From: Burkholderia sp. PAMC 26561
Lineage (GTDB): Bacteria; Pseudomonadota; Gammaproteobacteria; Burkholderiales; Burkholderiaceae
Reading direction: 5' to 3'
Length of the DNA: 64,000 nucleotides
Assembly: GCF_001557535.2 (NCBI RefSeq)
Contig: NZ_CP014309.1
Coordinates: 620,001-684,000 of the forward strand
A model generated the notes under the pieces. It had not been told where the DNA came from. It saw nothing but the letters and a program-made list of their open reading frames with translations, and ran no database searches. Position numbers and translations under genes: made by a program. Below, in pieces: positions 51,741-60,844 of the stretch. Position 1 is the stretch's first letter; each line of letters begins with the position of its first letter.

Positions 51741-53102
51741 TTACTCTTTCCAGCCCGGTATCCACGATGTGCCCGCGAGCGGAATACGCGCCATGGCCGC
51801 AGCCTCGACAGTCAACGCGACAAGATCTTCGGGTTCGAGGTGATGGACGTTTTGCTTGCCGCAGGCGCGGGCTATCGTGGCGAGTTCCATGTTCAGCGTC
51901 TTCAGGTAATTACGTGCGCGGCGCGACCCTTCGTCCGGCTGCAGGCGTTGCTCCAGCGACGCGTCTTGTGTGGTCACGCCGACTGGGCACTTGCCCGTAT
52001 GACAGTGATGGCAAAATCCCGGCGACGTGTTCAGGGCGGCGTAGTCTGCCGCCGCCGAATGAAGCGCGCCGTCCTGGAAATAGGTGTCGCTGTTACAGCC
52101 CAGCGCCATCAGCATGCCCTGCCCGATCGCCACCGCATCCGCACCCATCGCGATTGCTTTGGCGACATCGGCGCCCGTCCGGATGCCTCCCGACACGATC
52201 AACTGCACTTGGCCTTTCATGTTGAGTTCTTCGAGCGCGTCCACCGCCTGACGCACCGCCGCGAGCGTCGGAATCCCCACGTTTTCGATAAAGCAGGTTT
52301 GCGTCGCCGCCGTGCCGCCCTGCATTCCGTCAACCACGACGACATCGGCGCCCGCGTGTATCGCAAGCTTGACGTCGTTGAACACGCGCGTCGCGCCGAC
52401 CTTCACGTAAATCGGCTTTTCCCAATCGGTGATTTCTCTGAGTTCCTGGATCTTGATCGCCAGGTCGTCGGGGCCGGTCCAATCCGGATGGCGACTCGCC
52501 GAACGCTGGTCGACGCCTGCCGGCAGCGTGCGCATTGACGCCACGCGCGGATTGATCTTCTGGCCGAGCAGCATGCCGCCGCCGCCCGGCTTTGCACCCT
52601 GGCCGATCACTATTTCGATGGCGTCGGCACGGCGCACATCGTCCGGATTGAAGCCATAACGCGATGGCAGGCACTGATAGACCAGCGTCTTCGACGAACG
52701 CCGCTCTTCCTGTGTCATGCCGCCGTCGCCCGTAGTGGTCGAGGTGCCCATCGCTGTGGCGGCCCGGCCGAGCGCCTCCTTGACGTTCGCCGACAGCGCG
52801 CCGAAGCTCATGCCCGCAATCGTGATGGGAATGTCGAGCACGACCGGTTTCGTTGCGAACCGAGTACCGAGCACGGTCCGCGTCGTGCATTTCTCGCGGT
52901 ACCCTTCGAGCGGATAGCGCGACAACGATGCTCCCAGAAAAAGCAGGTCGTCGAAATGCGGTACGCGGCGCTTCGCGCCCAAACCGCGAATTTCATACAG
53001 CCCGCGTTGCGCGGCCGAGTGGATGTAGTCGATCGCCTTGCGGTCGTAGCCTTGCGACTCTTCCTGCTGCAAGCGGGCGAAATGAACCGATTTTGCTTCC
53101 AT
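51741..53102 (-). CDS. glxD: GlxD: FMN-binding glutamate-synthase-like subunit (MgsC-like)
   Basis: 453 residues from ATG 53102 (MEAKSVHFARLQQEESQGYD). It matches the FMN/Fe-S domain of glutamate synthase: ITIAGMSFGALSANVKEALG, GTSTTTGDGGMTQEERRSSK, GQGAKPGGGGMLLGQKINPR, YVKVGATRVFNDVKLAIHAG, DGMQGGTAATQTCFIENVGI and VSGGIRTGADVAKAIAMGAD. The 3Fe-4S cysteines appear in FCHHCHTGKCPVGVTTQDAS. In N-methylglutamate synthase (MgsABC) and rhizobial GlxBCD this subunit transfers an amino or amine nitrogen to 2-oxoglutarate. It appears intact. Confidence 0.85.
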   Translation of the reverse strand: MEAKSVHFARLQQEESQGYDRKAIDYIHSAAQRGLYEIRGLGAKRRVPHFDDLLFLGASLSRYPLEGYREKCTTRTVLGTRFATKPVVLDIPITIAGMSFGALSANVKEALGRAATAMGTSTTTGDGGMTQEERRSSKTLVYQCLPSRYGFNPDDVRRADAIEIVIGQGAKPGGGGMLLGQKINPRVASMRTLPAGVDQRSASRHPDWTGPDDLAIKIQELREITDWEKPIYVKVGATRVFNDVKLAIHAGADVVVVDGMQGGTAATQTCFIENVGIPTLAAVRQAVDALEELNMKGQVQLIVSGGIRTGADVAKAIAMGADAVAIGQGMLMALGCNSDTYFQDGALHSAAADYAALNTSPGFCHHCHTGKCPVGVTTQDASLEQRLQPDEGSRRARNYLKTLNMELATIARACGKQNVHHLEPEDLVALTVEAAAMARIPLAGTSWIPGWKE

Positions 53103-53127
53103 GGAGACCTTCTCAGAGAGCGTGTGT

Positions 53128-53817
53128 TCAATATTCCTGGTTCGCTTCGGCGTTCCAGTGGTAGAGCGTGCGGGCCGACGCGATCCGTTTGAACGACGCC
53201 GGATCATGGTCCATGCCGGCCGCATCGAGAAGTTCGCGCACCGCCTCAAGATCGGGAGTTGTCATTGGTTCGTACTGGGCGTCCGCGCCGAGGGATTTCA
53301 CGTGACCTCGCACATAGAGAACCGCTTCATACAGCGAGTCGCCTAACGCGTCGCCTGCATCGCCGCAGATCACCATGCGGCCCGCCTGCGCCATGAACGC
53401 CGAGAAACTGCCTACCGAGCCGCCGACCACGATGTCGCCACCTTTCAGTGAGATTCCACAGCGCAGCCCCGCGTCGCCATCGATCACGAGCAGCCCCCCA
53501 TGCGCCGACGCGCCCGCCCCGTTCGACGCAAACCCCTTCACATGCACGCGGCCGCTCATCATGTTTTCAGCGACGCCGGTGCCCGCGCTTCCATCGATTT
53601 CAATGGTGGCATGCTGGTTCATGCCGCCCGCGTAATAACCGGCATGTCCGGCAATGGTTACCTTGACGGGCGCATCGACGCCCACCGCGAGGTTGTGCGC
53701 GCCATTCGGGGCAAGCACGGAGACGACCTGCCCGGCCAGCTCGTTCGCCGGCTGATGCAGAAACTGGTTCAATTCCCGTACTGTCGAGCGCCCCAGGTCG
53801 AAACTCAGGCTTTCCAT
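53128..53817 (-). CDS. glxC: GlxC: GXGXG-domain subunit of glutamate-synthase-like complex (MgsB-like)
   Basis: 229 residues. Repeated beta-helix GXGXG pattern: KVTIAGHAGYYAGGMNQHAT, GTGVAENMMSGRVHVKGFAS, HGGLLVIDGDAGLRCGISLK, GGDIVVGGSVGSFSAFMAQA, GRMVICGDAGDALGDSLYEA. This corresponds to the C-terminal domain of GltB. The start overlaps the glxB stop by 13 bases, and glxD starts 26 bases downstream. Intact. Confidence 0.85.
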   Translation of the reverse strand: MESLSFDLGRSTVRELNQFLHQPANELAGQVVSVLAPNGAHNLAVGVDAPVKVTIAGHAGYYAGGMNQHATIEIDGSAGTGVAENMMSGRVHVKGFASNGAGASAHGGLLVIDGDAGLRCGISLKGGDIVVGGSVGSFSAFMAQAGRMVICGDAGDALGDSLYEAVLYVRGHVKSLGADAQYEPMTTPDLEAVRELLDAAGMDHDPASFKRIASARTLYHWNAEANQEY

Positions 53818-54356
53818 ACGTACATCTCCTCGGGTGCGGGTTCGAAGACCCTGGCGTTCTTGATATCCGGCAAATGCGCGAGCGACCGGAATTCAGACGC
53901 GATCGCGACGTAGTCGTCGTTTTCCGCAACCACCGCGGGCTTGCACGCGAACGGATCGCGGATCAGCGCGAGCTCGCTAGCGGTGCCCATCAAAAATGTA
54001 TAGAAACCGTCGAGCTCCTCGAAGCCTTTCTGCAATGAAACCGGTAATGTGTCGCCCTCGCGCAGGCGCCATTCGAGAAAGCGACAAGCGGCTTCGGTAT
54101 CGTTGTCGGTATCGAAGTGAATGCCTTGTGGTTCCAGCTTGCGCCGCACGCCATGCGCGTTGGAAAGCGAGCCGTTGTGCACCAAGCAGAAGTCGTCACC
54201 CGCCGTAAACGGATGGGCGCGATCCGGCGTGACGGCCGATTCCGTCGCCATGCGCGTATGGCCGACCAGATGCGTGCCCTTGAGGCCGGCGAAGTCATAT
54301 CGCGCGGCCACTTGTGCGGGTGAACCAATATCCTTGTAAAGATCCATGGTCCACAA
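53805..54356 (-). pseudogene. glxB: GlxB: class II glutamine amidotransferase, N-terminally deleted
   Basis: Homologous sequence runs from [20 protein letters not shown] at about 54347 through THLVGHTRMATESAVTPDRA, DDFCLVHNGSLSNAHGVRRK, DTDNDTEAACRFLEWRLREG and FTAGDD to the C-terminus EEMYVWKA. Class II amidotransferases begin with Cys2, which is the nucleophile. Here that end and roughly the first 100 residues are missing because the gene is joined to glnT by a deletion near 54350. Glutaminase activity should be lost. Confidence 0.8.
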
Positions 54357-54915
54357 GGCGCTTGTAAGAGTTGACCGTCGGGTTGCACAGCGCGGCGAGC
54401 GCGGGCGCATGCGCAAGCAAACCCGCTGTGAACTGGTAACCCAATGTGGATAGGCCCATGCCAAGCTTGTCGCTCTTGTCGGCGAACAGATTGCGTTCTC
54501 CGTCGCCTATCGACATATGCATGTGCATTCCGTTACCCGGACGGTTCGCGAAGGGCTTCGGCATGAACGAACAGATGAGACCCAGCTCGTTCGCGATCTC
54601 AGATGCCGCCATCTTGAAGAACACGAAGTGATCGCATGATGTCAGGCAGTCGGTGTACGTGTAGTTGATTTCGAACTGGCCATTCCCGTCCTCGTGATCG
54701 ATCTGATAGACGTCGATCCCGACCGCGCGCATCGATTCGGTCAGCGTTTCGAGGAAGGCGCGGGTGCGCGACAACCCCTTATAGTCGTAACAAGGCTTGG
54801 CGAGCGTATCGCTCGGGTCACACGGTTCAAGCGTGCCGGTCACCGAGCGCTTGAGGAGCGAGAACTCCGGCTCGAGGCCAGTGAAGAGCGTCCAGCTCTC
54901 GCTAAAATCATCTTA
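54357..54915 (-). pseudogene. glnT: GlnT: glutamine-synthetase-like protein, truncated at both ends
   Basis: In-frame similarity runs from [20 protein letters not shown] (about 54905) through [40 protein letters not shown] and [20 protein letters not shown] to [11 protein letters not shown] at about 54352, where it runs into glxB sequence. The first ~130 and last ~130 residues expected of a GlnT/GmaS-type protein (about 440) are absent. GlnT/gamma-glutamylmethylamide synthetase supplies the gamma-glutamyl amide used with GlxBCD/MgsABC. Confidence 0.78.
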
Positions 54916-55040
54916 GGCAAGCAGGTTCGAAGTATGAGCAAAAAATTATTAACATGCAACAAAACTTCATTCCATGAAACTTATCGGGCAGACTCGTATC
55001 TACGATCTGCTACTCTCTTGGCTTTCTACGAGGTCCAGCA

Positions 55041-55640
55041 ATGCCAAACGGCGAAGACAACAAGAACTCGCTAGAGCGCTATCTCGGCACGACGATTCGC
55101 GAACTTCGCCAGCGCCACGGGCTGACCATCGCGCAAGTTTGCGAACAAGCCAACATCAGCCGCGGCATGCTCTCTAAAATCGAGAATGCTCAAACCTCGA
55201 CGGGTCTCGATGTACTTAGTCGAATTGCAAATGCGCTCGGTGTTTCCATGTCCACGCTTTTTCGCAGATTCGATGTACCGGAAGGTGGCGCACAGCTTGT
55301 TAAGAAAGGCGAAGGGATGGAAGTGGTCCGTAAGGGCACCAAACGCGGTCATACCTATCACTTGCTCGCGTACGACCAAGGCCCGCGGAAAAACTTTGAG
55401 CCTTTCCTAATAACAATGGATGACGAATCAGAAACTTTCCCCGTCTTCGAGCATCCGGGCATCGAATTCATACACATGCTTAAGGGCGTCATCGAATACC
55501 GCCACGGTCAGCAAACCTACGTGTTGCATCCCGGGGATACTATGACTTTCGAAGCTAGCGTTCCTCATGGACCCGAGCGGTTAATCAAAACTCCAATCCA
55601 ATTCCTGTCCATTTTCGTATATGGCGCAAGTGAGACGTAG
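55041..55640 (+). CDS. XRE-family regulator with C-terminal cupin domain
   Basis: 199 residues. HTH at about 15-70: LGTTIRELRQRHGLTIAQVC, EQANISRGMLSKIENAQTST, GLDVLSRIANALGVSMSTLF. Cupin at about 125-195: FEHPGIEFIHMLKGVIEYRH, GQQTYVLHPGDTMTFEASVP, HGPERLIK. Such regulators commonly accompany glnT/glx, putrescine or methylamine genes. It is divergent from the broken glnT; the 125 bases between contain an AT-rich stretch (AAAAAATTATTAACATG) and the sequence TTCCATGAA, which may be part of an operator. Confidence 0.85.
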   Translation: MPNGEDNKNSLERYLGTTIRELRQRHGLTIAQVCEQANISRGMLSKIENAQTSTGLDVLSRIANALGVSMSTLFRRFDVPEGGAQLVKKGEGMEVVRKGTKRGHTYHLLAYDQGPRKNFEPFLITMDDESETFPVFEHPGIEFIHMLKGVIEYRHGQQTYVLHPGDTMTFEASVPHGPERLIKTPIQFLSIFVYGASET

Positions 55641-55851
55641 AACCACATTTCCTCTGGATTTGAGACAGCTGTGCAACCTCTACGCCAATTTCCCCATAAA
55701 CAGCTTTTGATTCGCCCCACCAAACACAGATCGAGGGCCGACTGCAGGGTCTAGATGCAAGCTTCACTGCGCATCAATTCGGTGCCATTGCTGCAATACG
55801 AAACGCGACCCGCACAAAAACGCACCCTTGGACTGCTAATGGCCTTGTCAG

Positions 55852-56612
55852 GTTGCGTGACGGGTCGTAAAAGATGACGCGGTGAAGAAATCGAAATCGC
55901 TCTATCGCGGTCACCGTTTCCCAGCTGGTTTCATCAGCTGCGCTGTTCGATAATATTTCCGCTTCCAGTGAGCTTGCGCGAAATCGAGGAACTGCTTTTC
56001 GAGCGCGGCGTGATCGTGACATACGAGACCATCCGATGCTGGTGTGACAAGTTGGGTAAGGGCTTTGCCCATCGAGTGAAAGCGATGCGACGCAAGAAGG
56101 GTAGCACGTGGCACCCGACGAGATGTTCGTCGCGCTACGTGGCGAACCGTACCTGCTGTTGCGTGCGGTCGACGAGCATGGTGCCGAACTCGACATCCTG
56201 CTGCAAAAACGGCGTAATAAAGCCGCTGCCAAACGCTTCTTCAAGCGTGTGCGCGTTCGAGCCCGACACCGCGCAAAATCGTCACCGATCAGTTACGCAG
56301 CTATCCGGCGGCAAAAGCCGAGATCCTAGAACTGGCTAACGTGAAGCCTGTCTTCGTCAAAGCTGCAGCCCGACTGAACAACCGAGCCGAGAACAGCCAC
56401 CAACCCACGCGCGAACGTGAGCGACGCATGCGCGGCTTTCGCGACCCTAAACGCACACAGAAATTTCTCTCGTGTTTCGGACCGATCCGGCAACATTTCG
56501 CACTCAAGCGGCATCTGCTGGGCGCTTCACTTTATCGCGAGCAGCTCGCAGCGCGATTCGCTGCATGGCGCGAATTCGCCGAACTCGCCCAAAATCCGTC
56601 GACTGCTTTCTG
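55852..56612 (+). pseudogene. IS6-family transposase pseudogene
   Basis: GGCCTTGTCAGG at 55854 resembles the IS6-type left end seen at 4836-4847. Coding begins at GTG 55882 (KKSKSLYRGHRFPA) and hits a stop and frameshifts near 55942-55975. It continues LSLREIEELLFERGVIVTYE then TIRCWCDKLGKGFAHRVKAM, switches frame at about 56115 (FVALRGEPYLLLRAVDEHGA), and again at about 56300 (PVFVKAAARLNNRAENSHQP, GFRDPKRTQKFLSCFGPIRQ), ending AELAQNPSTAF at 56612. Nearly full length, with at least three disruptions. Confidence 0.8.
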
Positions 56613-56639
56613 ATTAGTCGTCCCACCTCCGTCGTGCCG

Positions 56640-57085
56640 CCTCATTTTCCGCAAGGCGATAATGCCGTTCATAGTAATCCGGGTCGAGGGCGTTCACGCT
56701 GGTCGCATGAGAAATTCGCCGAAGCCGCACAGGTCGGCAATAAGCACGGTCAGCAAGGGCGCCGCCGCCACATGCCTCTGTTTGCCCGCAAAGCCAGCAG
56801 GGCGCGCCGTGCGCTCCGTATAGCGCACGGCCACTACGCTGAACACCTGAAGATTCGACGAACCCGATGCCGACTGGGCCGCAGCCATGATCGTCTCGAG
56901 AATATCCGCAGGCAGAGGCTCGTCCGAATAGTTACGCAATGACCGATGGCTCGGCAAGGTTCCAAGCACCTCGCTGACCTGCGTGTCGGCGGCATCGATT
57001 GTAGCGACCATGCGTTGCTATAGCGTTCCTTCACCAGCGTCTGCAGCGTCAGGTGTTTCCAAGCTTGCGGTAAGCGGTTCGTTCA
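56640..57085 (-). pseudogene. Nitroreductase-family protein, frameshifted N-terminal part
   Basis: From about 57085 leftward: LTLQTLVKERYSNA in one frame, then TQVSEVLGTLPSHRSLRNYS, DEPLPADILETIMAAAQSAS, GSSNLQVFSVVAV and GKQRHVAAAPLLTVLIADL in a second. After 56715 a third frame carries RLRRISHATSVN. The HRSLRNY and AQSASGSSNLQ segments are FMN-binding signatures of NADPH nitroreductases. The C-terminal half is absent, and the IS6 relic ends 28 bases away. Confidence 0.6.
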
Positions 57086-57096
57086 TCTTCAGACCT

Positions 57097-57714
57097 TAAG
57101 GCCAGTAGTTGTCTGGGCTACCGTTTGCTCTTGAATTGACCGGTCGTATGGCGTCGCGCAATCCATAATATAAGCCCTGAATCTTACCGGTCGAATGCCG
57201 GTGCAATTGTGGAACGCGCGAAGACGACCTTATCGCAATACACTGGCACTCTGTGCCACGTCGACTACGCCATGCCTGCAGAAGATCCCACCGATAAGCC
57301 GCGCGAAACCGCAGCGCCATTTAAACGCGAGCCGGTTTCCGATTTGCCTGGCAAACTGCCGACTGGGTCCAGCGGCCTTGAACCGGCTGTTGCCACCGGC
57401 TTTTGCGGGTTGATGCTCGACGCCGGCGCATGAGCTTTTGCGCGCGATAAAAGCGGAGACTTTTTCCCTGCGCTCACGCCCATTTGCGCGGTCGCGGGCA
57501 CGATTCTTACCACTATCAGTGTTGTGTTTTTCTGGCGTCGTATGGATCAGGCATCGCCGCGCTTCGCGCTCAAAATAAGCGTGCGTGGCGGCATGGGCAG
57601 ACGTGCCTTGGCTCTTTTTTTGCCTGCCATCGGCGTAGACTTCGACTATGATCGAGCGACACATCCGGCTGCCAGCGCAATCCGACGAAGCCCTTTAAGC
57701 AACGCCCAGGTGTG
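57097..57714. other. Non-coding stretch upstream of glxA
   Basis: About 600 bases with no convincing gene. Frames on both strands (for example 57209-57433 plus and 57230-57664 minus) have no motif or ribosome site. The last ~200 bases should contain the glxA promoter. Confidence 0.35.
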
Positions 57715-58713
57715 ATGACAAAACAGACTTCCCACGCGCGCCCAGACGCATCCGCCGACAAGCCAGATTCATCCGATGCCGAAAGCGCCTTTTTGTTCTT
57801 GCTGGTAGACGGCCTCTCCATGATGAGTCTTTCTTCAGCCATAGAACCGCTTCGCTCGGCGAACCGGCTGATGAACAAGTCGCTCTATAGCTGGACGCTC
57901 GCAAGTCTCGACGGCAATCCGGTGCATGCATCGAATGGCATTGAATTACAGGCGCACAAGCTCGACGATGTCATGACCCGCGCGCAGTACATCTTCGTTT
58001 GCGGCGGCCTGCGTCTCGACCCCACGCTCGAGCCGGAATACCTGCGTGCGCTGCGCCGGGCGGCTCGCACGGGCGCGGTGATCGGCTCGTTATCGACGGG
58101 AAGTTATTTGCTTGCGCGCGCCGGCCTGCTCGAGGGATACCAGTGCACCATCCATTGGGAAAATCTTTCCGCCTTCACCGAAGAGTTTCGCGGCTTGATG
58201 TGCTCAGGGAAGATATACGAGATCGATCGCGACCGCATGACGTGCTCGGGCGGCATTGCTGCGATCGACATGATGCTGCAGTTGATTTCGGAACAACACG
58301 GTCCTGAACTCGCGGTCCGCGTTGCGAACCAGTTCCACCACGAACGCATCCGCGACAGCGACGACGAACAGCGCGGCTGGCGCGATCAGAACCACGAAAG
58401 CCTGCCGCGCGGCATCCGGCGCGCGATCGAACTGATGCGCGCGCATGTGGACGAGCCATTGCCCATATCGCAGATCGGCACCGATATAGCCATGACCTCG
58501 CGCCAGCTCGAGCGGCTTTTCCTACGCCATCTGAACGCGACGCCCGCACGTTATTACGTGCAGTTGCGGCTCGAACGTGCGCACGATCTGCTGGTGTATT
58601 CGAATGTGCCGGTGGCTGACATTGCTCTCGCCACGGGGTTTGCATCGGCGTCACATCTGGTGTTGTTGGAAGCCGTTAAAAACCCTGGGATGTTCTCTGC
58701 CAGGGCCACGTAA
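57715..58713 (+). pseudogene. glxA: GlxA-type AraC regulator, C-terminus replaced by transposase sequence
   Basis: 332 residues from ATG 57715. Residues about 25-200 form the DJ-1/PfpI-like domain (AFLFLLVDGLSMMSLSSAIE, YIFVCGGLRLDPTLEPEYLR, GAVIGSLSTGSYLLARAGLL, CSGGIAAIDMMLQLISEQHG; the usual nucleophile cysteine is replaced by Ser-Thr in GSLSTGSYL). The AraC domain starts at about 222 (AIELMRAHVDEPLPISQIGT, DIAMTSRQLERLFLRHLNAT, RAHDLLVYSNVPVADIALAT). It breaks at GFASASHL, where FSKCYR-like sequence should follow; the last 15 residues come from the transposase relic. The second HTH is incomplete, so DNA binding is probably impaired. Confidence 0.8.
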
Positions 58714-59080
58714 CGCGTCGCTGTCCAATCCACGGAAACTGTCGCCGTGCGAGTTCGTGGAATTCTTGGTTCAACAGCGCGACGCGCAGCTGTACGACAC
58801 TGTGTGCTCCCACGCGACTCCAGCGCATATGCTGGCTCTTGCACATTCGACAGCCAACTATTCGGTTGATCGATGACTCGACGAAGCCGGTAGAGATTCG
58901 CCGTCCTACACGTTGCCACGTGCGATAGTCGATCAGCGACTCAAGCTTGCTCTCGAGATACGTGACCACATTGGAGAGGCTGTAACTTGCTTTCTTGATC
59001 TGGCTGCTCGCTGCCGGATCTCGCTTCTCACGCAGGTCAAGCAAGTGAGCGAGCTTAGCTGCGAACTGCTGCCAAATCAC
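58656..59080 (-). pseudogene. Transposase C-terminal fragment (ISKra4-like)
   Basis: 134 codons on the minus strand: YLESKLESLIDYRTWQRVGR, RISTGFVESSINRIVGCRMC, KSQHMRWSRVGAHSVVQLRV, ALLNQEFHELARRQFPWIGQ. The STGFVES-N and KxQxMRWS motifs are those of a transposase C-terminus I associate with ISKra4-type elements; the family name is tentative. The upstream part of the gene is missing. Its end cuts into glxA. Confidence 0.55.
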
Positions 59081-59333
59081 AAGATCTCTCGCATCGACGA
59101 ATTGCTGCCTTGGAATGTGGCTGACAAACTAAAACCCCTCACCCCGCCACACTCTCAATCGGGTAGATCTGGATAGATTTGGATGGATCGTGCCCACGAT
59201 CGCCGATCGTGGACACGATCTCCCTTGATCTACACGGACCCCAACACGCCATCAGCATCATGCCTCACTCGCGCGCGCGTGAGGACACGGCCCAGCCGAG
59301 CCGCTTACCTTCAACAAACACAAAGAGTAAGCG

Positions 59334-60221
59334 CTAACGAGAAGCGAATCGCGCCATCACCTTTTCATCGAGCTGGTTCGTTGCGCCTAATTCGGTGATC
59401 AGCTCTGCAACTCGACTCCCGCGAAGCCCGGCTAAGGTTGGACAACCGTCACGAACGAACGTATAGAACCCTTTTACGAGATACACGCCAATCGCACCAA
59501 CATGTTGTGCCTGCGGGGCATGCACTTCTTTGAATATTCGAGAGGAGAAAAGCGATTGTGCCGCTAAGGGGCTAGAAAATGCGATTTCTGCAACCGCTAG
59601 ATTCAATCGGTCCTCTTCCACATAGTGCTCAACATTCGGAGACGGGGGCGCGGGCCTGTTGTTGTCGTACGGATCCAAGAGATGCAGCTTCCACTTGATA
59701 ACCGAGTCATGTTGCGATAGAGCCGTGCTCGTTTCCGTAAGCCACGCTGTTGTGTCCTTGCCTCGTTTGCGACTCATATACAAGTGGATACGATGAAACG
59801 GGTCGGCACCATTACGAGAAGCATTCTCATCTTTGTCAATGAGCGTGAGCGACCCACTACGCAAATTGTAGGCAACCGCTTCACCAATAAAATTAGCCTC
59901 GTCGTGGTAAAGAATGGTCCCCGCCTCAGCGAAGATAGCTTGTTGCTCGAGGTTCGCAAAACCTAGTTCAGCTGAACCATCAAGTATCGCATTGATCCGG
60001 CGGACGCCTTCTGCCATGGGCCAAAAATTTGCGTAGTGATTTCTATCAAAGTGCTGCTGGACGTAAAAGTTGAGTCCCGGCAAGCGCGAACAAAGCGTTG
60101 CGTGAACATCGCGCCAATAATTTGCAAAGAGTTCCTGCGGGAGACCGTCTCTCCGTCTCACCGAGGCATAAACGTTGTGATTAACGACATCGTCACGAGA
60201 AGAGAAGTCTTGTGCGGTCAT
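59334..60221 (-). CDS. EthD-like domain protein
   Basis: 295 residues, no signal. The N-terminal part NHNVYASVRRRDGLPQELFA, NYWRDVHATLCSRLPGLNFY, VQQHFDRNHYANFW resembles EthD/dimeric alpha-beta-barrel proteins (short segment, W/Y..H..LP pattern). The C-terminal half (YVEEDRLNLAVAEIAFSSPL, FKEVHAPQAQHVGAIGVYLV) may be a second, diverged copy of the fold. AAGGAG is placed 6 bases before the ATG. EthD-like proteins accompany ether or aromatic catabolism; here the neighbours are a SnoaL-like protein and ene-reductases. Confidence 0.6.
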   Translation of the reverse strand: MTAQDFSSRDDVVNHNVYASVRRRDGLPQELFANYWRDVHATLCSRLPGLNFYVQQHFDRNHYANFWPMAEGVRRINAILDGSAELGFANLEQQAIFAEAGTILYHDEANFIGEAVAYNLRSGSLTLIDKDENASRNGADPFHRIHLYMSRKRGKDTTAWLTETSTALSQHDSVIKWKLHLLDPYDNNRPAPPSPNVEHYVEEDRLNLAVAEIAFSSPLAAQSLFSSRIFKEVHAPQAQHVGAIGVYLVKGFYTFVRDGCPTLAGLRGSRVAELITELGATNQLDEKVMARFASR

Positions 60222-60253
60222 TGAAGCTCCTTGGATGTAGGTACTTCCCAGCG

Positions 60254-60649
60254 TTACACGACCCTATCCAGCAGGACTTTTGGATCATAATAGGCAACCA
60301 AAAGCCGTGTTGCCTTGCCTTGAGCACAATCCCAGTGTTCGGAGATTAGTATTGATTCGTCAGTGCCCTGCACAGCAATTCGTATTAACGCTACGACGTG
60401 CTCACCTTGGACAGTTAAGCTTTCATACGACAATCTGGTGAAGTCAAGTATCGCCGCTACTTTGGGAAGAATCGACACATACCCTGCTTTGTCGTATTGA
60501 CCGCCCCACGGAAGATAATCAGGAACGAATAACCTGAAATCATCATCCAACAATTTCTCGAAATCTATAATTCTCCCCTCCGCCGCACCCTGATAGAAGG
60601 CTTTTACGATGGCTAGCGCATTTGCTTCTTTAGTAGCATGATCGTTCAT
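60254..60649 (-). CDS. SnoaL-like/NTF2-fold protein
   Basis: 131 residues, the usual size. ALAIVKAFYQGAAEGRIIDF, EKLLDDDFRLFVPDYLPWGG and YVSILPKVAAILDFTRLSYE fit the cone-shaped NTF2 fold seen in ketosteroid isomerase-like and polyketide-cyclase proteins. No specific active-site assignment is possible. 32 bases before the EthD-like gene on the same strand, so probably one transcript. Confidence 0.7.
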   Translation of the reverse strand: MNDHATKEANALAIVKAFYQGAAEGRIIDFEKLLDDDFRLFVPDYLPWGGQYDKAGYVSILPKVAAILDFTRLSYESLTVQGEHVVALIRIAVQGTDESILISEHWDCAQGKATRLLVAYYDPKVLLDRVV

Positions 60650-60844
60650 ATTTAAGGATCCCTCAGTGGAACGAGACTACACGCTTGTGAGCCGAAAGTA
60701 CCGAGCTAGTTGCTACTTTAGATGGATAAGTTTTCTGTACCCGGGAGAATAGTTAGTCGATTTCGACGTCTTCGCGTATGGAGCGAGGACTATGCTGCCG
60801 AAACGAGCGACACTTTAAATTGCAAAGTCTCAGACTGCCGTTCC

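Noticed and set aside
57230..57664. 144-codon minus-strand ORF upstream of glxA
   Set aside because: No start signal, low-complexity Arg/Ala-rich composition and no motif; overlaps the likely glxA promoter region.
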